6,879 nucleotides of DNA, from assembly GCA_027858595.1 (NCBI GenBank), contig JAQICK010000289.1, forward strand, positions 1-6,879. Direction: 5' to 3'. The notes below the pieces were generated by a model that had not been told where the DNA came from, ran no database searches, and saw only the letters and a list, made by a program, of their open reading frames with translations. This DNA comes from Melioribacteraceae bacterium (GTDB lineage Bacteria; Bacteroidota; Ignavibacteria; Ignavibacteriales; Melioribacteraceae). Each line of letters opens with the position of its first letter. Position 1 is the first letter of the stretch. This document shows positions 1 through 4,178 of this stretch, piece by piece. A program made the position numbers and the translations under genes.

Positions 1-14
1 ATTAGCCTTTATTC

Positions 15-33
15 AAAAAAAACAGTACCAGTT
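15..33 (-). terminator. weak candidate terminator after the lipoprotein gene
   Basis: Read on the minus strand, a short imperfect hairpin (AACTGGTACTGTT, five pairs with one T-T mismatch) runs into a tract of eight T, 38 bases past the lipoprotein stop codon. Position and T tract fit an intrinsic terminator, but the stem is short and AT-rich, so this is only a possibility. Confidence 0.3.
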
Positions 34-70
34 TAATTTGTAGTCATTGGCAGTGGCTTGAAATAATTGC

Positions 71-448
71 TTAATTAAAATTATCAGAATGCTCAATAAG
101 AAACCATTTGCCATTATACTTTTTAAAAGTTGATTGAATATCTATTCCAGAATTATCAACATAAACTCGAGTTTTTACTTTGTTTTTTTCAAAGATTATT
201 TCTGTTTTATATTTTGTTGAATCTACATCATATATTCCACTACGAAGAAAACTCCAATTATCTTTCGTAATTTTCTCTACTTTTTCTCCATAAAACCCTT
301 TACCAACAAAATTCTCACCCAGCCTACTTACTTGGAATAAACTATCAGAATGAAATGTTTGGTAAAACTCATCCCAGTTTTCTTCTGGAACTTGGTATGA
401 ACAAGAAAAAATTAAAGACAATGTTAAAAAACAAAATATTTTTTTCAT
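71..448 (-). CDS. small lipoprotein of unknown function (possibly DUF4348-like)
   Basis: A predicted 125-residue lipoprotein. It opens with MKK, a hydrophobic stretch and the lipobox LIFSC, so signal peptidase II should cleave before Cys16 and leave a lipid-anchored protein in the periplasm or outer membrane. The frame stays open up to 502, but the start at 448 is preferred: AGAGGA lies six bases upstream and the signal peptide begins exactly there. The mature part is mixed alpha/beta with many aromatic and charged residues (NWDEFYQTF near the N-terminus, NGKWFLIEHSDNF at the end). The DSLFQVSR segment and the closing WFLIEH resemble my memory of DUF4348 proteins from Bacteroidetes, which I could not check. 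It stands alone, with 211 bases separating it from the barrel gene upstream. No function can be assigned. Confidence 0.8.
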   Translation of the reverse strand: MKKIFCFLTLSLIFSCSYQVPEENWDEFYQTFHSDSLFQVSRLGENFVGKGFYGEKVEKITKDNWSFLRSGIYDVDSTKYKTEIIFEKNKVKTRVYVDNSGIDIQSTFKKYNGKWFLIEHSDNFN

Positions 449-595
449 TAGTTTTCCTCTAAAATATAACGACATGCTATCCCGTAAAATTGAGACAACC
501 ATTAATTAAGTTTATCTTTCCATCAAAACATAGATGGTCTATTTAATTTCTAGAAGAAGCAAATCCGCTTTCGCGATTACCCGACATCATACTCG

Positions 596-610
596 TCTGC
601 CTGTGGCAGA
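596..610. repeat. REP-like hairpin in the gap between lipoprotein and barrel genes
   Basis: TCTGCC-TGT-GGCAGA is a perfect six-pair stem with a three-base loop. It can extend past one mismatch with CTC on the left (592-594) and GAG on the right (612-614). It is the most GC-rich part of an otherwise AT-rich 211-base gap (449-659) in which I see no gene. It may be a REP-like intergenic palindrome or part of a terminator for the barrel gene. On the + strand it is followed by a T-rich stretch (620-628), which is too far away for a classic terminator. Confidence 0.4.
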
Positions 611-659
611 GGAGCAATCTTATTTTTTATAGTATAATTTACTTGTCAAAAAAGACTAA

Positions 660-1203
660 TTATAACCCAAAAAGGAAACCGAGTGAGATAACATAGAAAT
701 CGCTATTCTTATCGCCGAGGCCCGGTATACTATTAAAATCGTAATCTATAAATACGTATTTAATATCACCTGTAAATTTAGAATTTTTACCAACGGGCAA
801 TTCCACGCCGCCGCCAAAATGCCAGCCTATTTTCTGCTTTGTTTCGTTAGAAACAAACGGGAACATGTTCTGGTCATAATCGAATGTTGTGTTATACCAT
901 CCAGTACCAATTGCCCCATAAACTATTGGGATTGGATAGTATAAACCAGTTATCATAACCGGCCAACTCTTAATTGTCAATGCTCCATCCGAATATTCTT
1001 CCGAACGATAGTTAATGGATGCTTCAACACCAAGACTTGAAGTTAACTTCAACCGCATAGCTACTCCACCCATAAATTTACCATCGTCGGCATCCTGGGC
1101 TTTATGATAACCCAATCTGAGGTCCCAAGTTAATGCTCTGTGCATTCACTTGGATAAGCATCAATATGCTTATCCCAATTGTTAGTATTACATTCTTAAA
1201 CAT
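660..1203 (-). pseudogene. outer-membrane beta-barrel protein, frameshifted after the signal peptide
   Basis: The barrel domain (660 to about 1109, some 149 residues) has alternating hydrophobic strands and turns typical of small opacity-like outer-membrane barrels: VAMRLKL, LGVEASINYR, VYGAIGTGWYN, IGWHFGGGVEL, and FYVISLGFLFGL at the end. Its own frame offers only an ATG at 1145, with no signal peptide. In the next frame an ATG at 1203, preceded by AAGAAGG, encodes a clean signal peptide (hydrophobic core, then QVNA-Q) running into SINLGPQIG, then LS and a stop at 1102-1104. GPQIG followed by YHKAQDADD is what I would expect of one continuous protein, so one extra base around 1109-1113 joins two halves of about 31 and 149 residues. 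As written, the gene cannot make an exported barrel in one frame. It may be a real mutation, an assembly indel or, less likely, programmed shifting. Function is unknown. Confidence 0.75.
1102..1203 (-). other. signal-peptide segment of the frameshifted barrel gene
   Basis: This 33-codon open stretch starts at ATG 1203 with AAGAAGG nine bases upstream (AAGAAGGTAATTTTATG). It has a basic start (MFKN), a hydrophobic core (VILTIGISILMLI) and the cleavage motif VNA-Q. It ends at TAA 1104-1102, six codons after the cleavage region has already entered the first barrel strand. It is recorded separately because it sets the true start of the disrupted gene. Confidence 0.75.
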
Positions 1204-1512
1204 AAAATTACCTTCTTAAAAAATGATAGCTTTACTCCGCTTCTTTTTCATAATACTTGCAGAGTGAAGTTCGTTATAGATTCTCACACATATAGTGTAC
1301 TTCTTTTTTTTTCTGAAGTCTTCACAATAAATCATGGTGAGCGTGTTCATGAGATTCATACAATAGTAATTCTTTCTACCTTATAATCAGTTTAATAATG
1401 CCCTCTGTAACTTGAAGGTTAAAATGTTTCATATAGGTAATCCTTATTTATTTTACTATGCATTCTAATATTTACTAGTAGTGTTAAGATGCAACTAATT
1501 AGGGTGTAAATT
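1204..1512. other. gene-poor gap between the barrel gene and upstream motif copy A
   Basis: Apart from the 18-codon ORF at 1376-1432, I see no convincing gene. The stretch contains an inverted pair, ACTCCGC (1236-1242) and GCAGAGT (1260-1266), which can pair on the minus strand with one G-U and an 18-base loop, and a T9 tract (about 1303-1311). A 47-codon minus-strand frame (1216-1359) is open, but it has no good ribosome site and reads as random, lysine-rich sequence. Confidence 0.5.
1376..1432 (-). CDS. possible 18-codon ORF behind the shared upstream motif
   Basis: ATG at 1432 has an AAGGA ribosome site with eight bases before the start. It encodes MKHFNLQVTEGIIKLIIR and then TAG. The same frame continues past the TAG for 17 more codons (KELLLYESHEHAHHDLL) to a TGA at 1324-1322, so this may be a 36-codon gene broken by a nonsense change, or simply chance. 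In its favour are the good ribosome site and the conserved 31-base motif ending 80 bases upstream, a spacing close to that at the lmo0937-type gene (69 bases). Against it are the very short length and the lack of any family I recognise. No function is proposed. Confidence 0.3.
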   Translation of the reverse strand: MKHFNLQVTEGIIKLIIR

Positions 1513-1543
1513 CAATCGAGCAAAGGGATGAAAAATGGACTAC
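1513..1543 (-). promoter_or_regulatory. conserved upstream motif, copy A
   Basis: First of three copies of a 31-base motif. The core on the minus strand is TTTTTCATCCCTTTGC, with TAGTCC just before it. Copy A matches copy B (2942-2972) at 28 of 31 positions and copy C (6099-6129) at 25 of 31. It lies 80 bases before the 18-codon ORF at 1432 and about 310 bases before the barrel gene start at 1203, so either could be its target. It also sits downstream of the AI-2E-family gene. The TTTG in the core may serve as the -33 box of a Bacteroidota-type promoter: TAATTAGT follows 19 bases later, an imperfect match to TAnnTTTG. Confidence 0.7.
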
Positions 1544-1631
1544 ATCTTTTGGGTAATTATTTTTGTCCTTAAAATATTCTTACCATAAAGCTTTCCTCAG
1601 TTAAACGATACATTATTTCTGTGTGTTCTAA

Positions 1632-2702
1632 TCATTGCTCTTTCTTCTTCCTCACTTGTTTAGAAATTTCATTGAACTTTTCTGATCCGAGCAGCACAGC
1701 AATCCATCGTGTGCCTTCATTGCTTTCAAAAGCAAACTTCATTGCCATCGTAAGAGGTATACAAAGAATTGAACCGATCAAACCAAACAGGCTGCTCCAA
1801 AAAATTAACGAGATAAAAACGACCAAAGTGGATAACCCGAGTTTTCTGCCCATAAGCCGTGGTTCAATCACACTGCCAATTATAAATCCAACAAAAATAT
1901 TACCAGCTACTACGAGTAAGGCGCTGCCGATTCCGAGTTGAACAAGCGCAAGAAGAGCGGCAGGAATTGCTGCCATTACAGAACCTATATTAGGTATATA
2001 ATGAAGCAGAAACGCAAGGAAACCCCATAGAACCGGAAACTGTACGCCGAGTATGTACATCCACACAGCAATTAAAATTCCATCAACTATGTTAATTAAA
2101 GTTTTGATAACCATATAACGTTTCATATCAACGACAAACTGCGTGAACCGTGGAAATGACAGTTCGGGATCACCAAGAATAGTGCGAAGTTTTTTAGGAA
2201 AGCTTGAGACTTCCAGCAATATAAAGGTTACTGTTAGAAGGGTTAGAATAAGATCGGATATAGCTGAACTAAATTCCGTTAGTAATCCTGCAGTAAGTTT
2301 CATTATGGCTTCCGGATTAATATTTTCCAACAATATTTTTTGAGTGCCTGAAAAACCTTTGCTTCTCATAAGTTCGCTAAGATCAATAACTTGTTCACGA
2401 ATTAGTGACTGTAATATCGGCAGTTCATCTAAGAAGTTACTACCTGATGTGACTATTTGAGTGCCAATCAGAATTAGAAAAGCTATCATAACAGCCATTA
2501 CGATTAACACTGCAAATCCGGATGGAATATGTTTTTCCTTTAACCATAGTAACGGCGGGGCTCCAAGCAATGCCAGAAAAATAGAAACAAGAAGTAGAAC
2601 TACAACCGATTGTGCAAGATAAAGCCCTGCAATAATTATTACTAATGCTGCTGCACCAACAAGTATATGATTTCCTCGAAAAGAATTACTTATTTTATTC
2701 AT
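1632..2702 (-). CDS. AI-2E/PerM-family membrane protein
   Basis: A 356-residue polytopic inner-membrane protein with the layout of the AI-2E transporter family (PF01594; TqsA and PerM are members), close to the family's usual 340-370 residues. Hydrophobic segments lie roughly at 12-30, 31-48 and 61-85. A soluble helical segment covers about 86-145, and further hydrophobic segments lie at about 148-164, 202-220, 222-236, 240-285 and 291-326. Two recognisable signatures are HYIPNIGSVMAAIPAAL near 234-250 and EPRLMGRKLGLS at 280-291, the latter followed by FWSSLFGLIGSILCIPLT. The C-terminus is cytosolic and lysine-rich. Family members have been linked to export of signal molecules or to Na+/H+ antiport, so the substrate here is unknown. 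It starts 20 bases after the lmo0937-type gene with only a weak ribosome site, suggesting co-transcription and coupling. No clear terminator follows it. Confidence 0.9.
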   Translation of the reverse strand: MNKISNSFRGNHILVGAAALVIIIAGLYLAQSVVVLLLVSIFLALLGAPPLLWLKEKHIPSGFAVLIVMAVMIAFLILIGTQIVTSGSNFLDELPILQSLIREQVIDLSELMRSKGFSGTQKILLENINPEAIMKLTAGLLTEFSSAISDLILTLLTVTFILLEVSSFPKKLRTILGDPELSFPRFTQFVVDMKRYMVIKTLINIVDGILIAVWMYILGVQFPVLWGFLAFLLHYIPNIGSVMAAIPAALLALVQLGIGSALLVVAGNIFVGFIIGSVIEPRLMGRKLGLSTLVVFISLIFWSSLFGLIGSILCIPLTMAMKFAFESNEGTRWIAVLLGSEKFNEISKQVRKKKEQ

Positions 2703-2722
2703 TTATTAACTCAAATAATAGA

Positions 2723-2872
2723 TTAGAGTGCATGTCGTTCACCAATAATACCTACTAAAATCATTATGATTGCATTGACAAGAAGAACGTGAATAACGCC
2801 ACCCATGGTGTTAGAAGTGTTTAATCCAAGTAGCCACAATACTATTAAAATCACTGCGATAGTGTATAACAT
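2723..2872 (-). CDS. lmo0937-type mini-membrane protein
   Basis: A 49-residue protein with two hydrophobic segments (about residues 2-17 and 27-42) joined by TSNTMGGVIH, ending in a short basic tail (GERHAL). The pattern MLYTIAVILIVLWLLGL-(N/V)TS-TMGG-IH-LLV is that of the lmo0937/DUF5670 family, small membrane proteins of unknown function often found beside stress genes. The frame is open to 2944, but the start at 2872 is chosen because AAAGGA lies eight bases before that ATG, the family begins MLYTIA, and the upstream part would overlap regulatory motif copy B. AGGA could pair with the TCCT just before the ATG and partly hide the ribosome site. It is the first gene of a likely operon with the AI-2E-family gene. 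Confidence 0.88.
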   Translation of the reverse strand: MLYTIAVILIVLWLLGLNTSNTMGGVIHVLLVNAIIMILVGIIGERHAL

Positions 2873-2886
2873 AGGATAATTCCTTT
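2873..2886 (-). promoter_or_regulatory. ribosome-site element AAAGGAATTATCCT
   Basis: This 14-base sequence directly precedes the ATG of the lmo0937-type gene and contains its ribosome site. AGGA-ATTA-TCCT can fold into a small hairpin. The identical 14-mer recurs in the leader of the kaiC-like gene (6038-6051), and a shorter relative (AAGGATTACCT) precedes the 18-codon ORF. All three leaders also carry the 31-base motif. Confidence 0.5.
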
Positions 2887-2941
2887 CTGTTTTAATGTTT
2901 TTCAAATTTGCTTGAAATATATGAAGATGTTTAGAGCATGG

Positions 2942-2972
2942 CAATCGGGCAAAGGGATGAAAAAGGAACTAC
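2942..2972 (-). promoter_or_regulatory. conserved upstream motif, copy B
   Basis: Second copy of the 31-base motif, with minus-strand core TTTTTCATCCCTTTGC preceded by TAGTTCC. It lies 69 bases upstream of the lmo0937-type gene and so probably drives the lmo0937/AI-2E unit. It matches copy A at 28 of 31 positions although the sequences around both copies are unrelated, which argues for selection. I cannot say whether it is a sigma-factor recognition element or the site of an activator. Confidence 0.75.
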
Positions 2973-3059
2973 TCCTTAAACGTGTTTATGTGATAACACC
3001 TTTAACAATAGCTGTTGGAAATTCTTCTTAAGTTGACAGCATTGCCTACAAGGCGGGAT

Positions 3060-3101
3060 GGTGCTATCCTAATATCAATTAATTGAAATTAGGATAGCAC
3101 C
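3060..3101. repeat. long inverted repeat abutting the IS200-like element
   Basis: GGTGCTATCCTAAT (3060-3073) pairs perfectly with ATTAGGATAGCACC (3088-3101). The intervening bases pair further (TCAATT with AATTGA) after one A-A mismatch, giving a stem of about 20 pairs with almost no loop. Its right arm overlaps the outer palindrome of the IS element at 3098-3101, so the two hairpins are mutually exclusive. It may be a terminator-like structure, an older palindromic repeat used as the insertion target, or part of the element's end. Confidence 0.75.
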
Positions 3102-3117
3102 ACGATTTATCGTGGTG
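3098..3117. repeat. outer palindrome, low-coordinate end of the IS element
   Basis: CACCACGAT-TT-ATCGTGGTG is a perfect nine-pair stem with a two-base loop. The same sequence occurs inverted at 3703-3722, differing only as its reverse complement. It is a probable transposase recognition hairpin. Confidence 0.8.
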
Positions 3118-3141
3118 AATTAAAGAAATACCATTTCCGCC

Positions 3142-3159
3142 AATCTGCTTCAGCAGATT
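3142..3159. repeat. inner palindrome, low-coordinate end of the IS element
   Basis: AATCTGCT-TC-AGCAGATT is a perfect eight-pair stem with a two-base loop, just past the transposase stop codon. It is related to the AACTGCT/AGCAGTT stem at 3661-3676 on the other side of the gene. Confidence 0.75.
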
Positions 3160-3164
3160 TACTT

Positions 3165-3599
3165 CTAATCGAAAAGACCATATTTATTTTTCCAATCATT
3201 ATATTCTTCCGTAAATGTTTTAACTCTATGATGTTCTTCTTGTGTAGCAATATAGTTTTTTACTTTTTCTAATTGTGAAGCACTAACTGAGAAAGCGCCG
3301 TATCCTCTTTGCCACTTGAATTTAAATGGGGTAATATTATTATCATTTATCCAATAAGATGATTCTCCTTTTAATGATCTTACAATATTTTCTATTGCTT
3401 TTGACGATGGGAGAGAGAACAACATATGAACATGTTCTGGTCTTATATATAATTTCTCAATAGAGATGCTCTCCTCAACTGCTCTGCTTAATAAATGATT
3501 ATAAATTGTTTTACTTAATTCTTTGGAAATTGCTTTTTCGTGGTTATGAGTACCCCAAACTAAATGTATCCATATCTTTACATAAGAATGAATTGCCAT
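3165..3599 (-). CDS. tnpA: IS200-like / RAYT-type Y1 transposase
   Basis: A 144-residue HUH-type single-strand transposase (Transposase_17, PF01797). The catalytic metal-binding pair is His56 and His58 in RPEHVHMLF, and the likely nucleophile is Tyr116 in KNYIATQEEHH, with Gln120 one helical turn later. The opening IWIHLVWGTHNH and the FKWQRGYGAFSVS stretch are also typical. Length is normal for the family and the frame is intact, so the enzyme may be active. ATG 3599 has AGGGA seven bases upstream. Such enzymes cut and rejoin single-stranded DNA at hairpins, and matching hairpins lie on both sides of the gene. It could be an autonomous IS200-like element or a domesticated RAYT. Copy number elsewhere in the genome, which I cannot see, would separate the two. 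Confidence 0.93.
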   Translation of the reverse strand: MAIHSYVKIWIHLVWGTHNHEKAISKELSKTIYNHLLSRAVEESISIEKLYIRPEHVHMLFSLPSSKAIENIVRSLKGESSYWINDNNITPFKFKWQRGYGAFSVSASQLEKVKNYIATQEEHHRVKTFTEEYNDWKNKYGLFD

Positions 3600-3660
3600 T
3601 ATTTAATCCCTTATTTTAAATAATATATTTATTTGATTTAAAATAATAAATAATTATGGA

Positions 3661-3676
3661 AACTGCTGAAGCAGTT
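3661..3676. repeat. inner palindrome, high-coordinate end of the IS element
   Basis: AACTGCT-GA-AGCAGTT is a perfect seven-pair stem with a two-base loop, 61 bases upstream of the transposase start. It mirrors the inner palindrome at 3142-3159. Confidence 0.75.
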
Positions 3677-3702
3677 ATAAACTTTTGTATTTGCCTCTAA
3701 TT

Positions 3703-3722
3703 CACCACGATAAATCGTGGTG
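3703..3722. repeat. outer palindrome, high-coordinate end of the IS element
   Basis: CACCACGAT-AA-ATCGTGGTG is a perfect nine-pair stem, the reverse complement of the copy at 3098-3117. The adjoining TAATT on its inner side mirrors AATTA beside the other copy. Confidence 0.8.
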
Positions 3723-4132
3723 TTTTTCTAATAATATCCTTGCTAAATCCATTAGTTTTTTCAAAAAAGTTGTTATGATTTCAGCAAAATAAAATTTAGC
3801 CAATTATCAAAAGGCAAACGTTCATCATGAGTTATGCAAAAGAAGTTAAATAAAATGTATAAATAGAGAAACTAGCAGTCTAGATAAGGACTTGCCCCGA
3901 TTTAGTTGGAGTTGGGATGATAATCCTTTGGTTTGATGATAGTGTTATCCTCCTCCGCAGGAGTCTCACAGACCTTAATCCAGTTTAGTCGAATTTGCAT
4001 TATGTTTTTCTAATGCAAATTTTGGGTGAATTTATGAATTACTAATTATTCTAAATTAGTGATAGAAGTGTGGACCTTTGAAATTAAATTTGGGGTTTAT
4101 TTGGTCTTTCAAAACATATTTAATTTGTAAGC
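3723..4132. other. gene-free, hairpin-rich gap between the IS element and the kaiC-like gene
   Basis: I find no credible coding frame on either strand. The second half is unusually rich in stems. CTCCT-CCGC-AGGAG lies at 3950-3963, a perfect 11-pair stem at 3992-4021, and ACTAATT/AATTAGT at 4041-4060. TTTGAAA (4077-4083) and TTTCAAA (4107-4113) can also pair. These are followed by the plus-strand terminator at 4133-4175. No kaiB-sized frame lies here. The stretch may encode a plus-strand non-coding RNA or be relic sequence. Confidence 0.5.
3992..4021. repeat. perfect 11-pair hairpin
   Basis: AATTTGCATTA (3992-4002) and TAATGCAAATT (4011-4021) pair perfectly around the eight-base loop TGTTTTTC. 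It lies in the gene-free gap, with no reading frame around it. It could be part of a structured plus-strand RNA or a dyad operator. Confidence 0.7.
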
Positions 4133-4175
4133 AAACCACTATGCACTTGAAGTCCATAGTGGTTTAATTTTTTTT
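4133..4175 (+). terminator. strong plus-strand intrinsic terminator
   Basis: AAACCACTATG (4133-4143) pairs perfectly with CATAGTGGTTT (4155-4165) over 11 pairs. Two bases later comes a run of eight T (4168-4175) on the + strand. It lies three bases past the stop codon of the convergent kaiC-like gene. In the minus direction the same stem forms but no T run follows, so it is best oriented for plus-strand transcription. No plus-strand gene is visible upstream. It may still act as a weak two-way terminator for the kaiC-like gene. Confidence 0.8.
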
Positions 4176-4178
4176 GTT

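Larger units (their letters stand above)
3098..3722 (-). mobile_element. IS200/RAYT-like element with nested palindromic ends
   Basis: A single transposase gene sits between two pairs of hairpins. The outer pair is CACCACGATTTATCGTGGTG at 3098-3117 and its reverse complement at 3703-3722. With the adjoining AATTA, 25 bases are shared in inverted orientation. The inner pair is AATCTGCT-TC-AGCAGATT at 3142-3159 and AACTGCT-GA-AGCAGTT at 3661-3676, with related stems. Subterminal hairpins are what HUH single-strand transposases recognise, and RAYT transposases are associated with paired palindromes. The outermost limits are uncertain because these elements lack target duplications. The element lies between the lmo0937 unit and the kaiC-like gene. 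Confidence 0.75.

Noticed and set aside
449..502. Upstream extension of the lipoprotein to an ATG at 502
   Set aside because: The lipoprotein signal peptide must be N-terminal, and AGAGGA is correctly placed for the start at 448.
1216..1359. 47-codon minus-strand frame between the barrel gene and the 18-codon ORF
   Set aside because: It has no well-placed ribosome site, its composition looks random and lysine-rich, it resembles no known protein, and it overlaps the barrel gene's ribosome site region.
1621..1941. Plus-strand open frame opposite the AI-2E-family gene
   Set aside because: It is antisense to a conserved membrane-protein gene with no family features. It is a by-product of that gene's composition.
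2873..2944. Upstream extension of the lmo0937-type protein to an ATG at 2944 (24 extra residues)
   Set aside because: It would overlap regulatory motif copy B, has no ribosome site, and the family starts at MLYTIA, where AAAGGA is well placed.
3060..3722. CRISPR-like repeats, considered because of the repeated palindromes around the transposase
   Set aside because: The palindromes occur only once on each side, inverted, with no regular spacers. They are the ends of a mobile element.
3723..4178. A kaiB or other clock partner downstream of the kaiC-like gene
   Set aside because: No frame of about 90-100 codons is open on either strand in this stretch.
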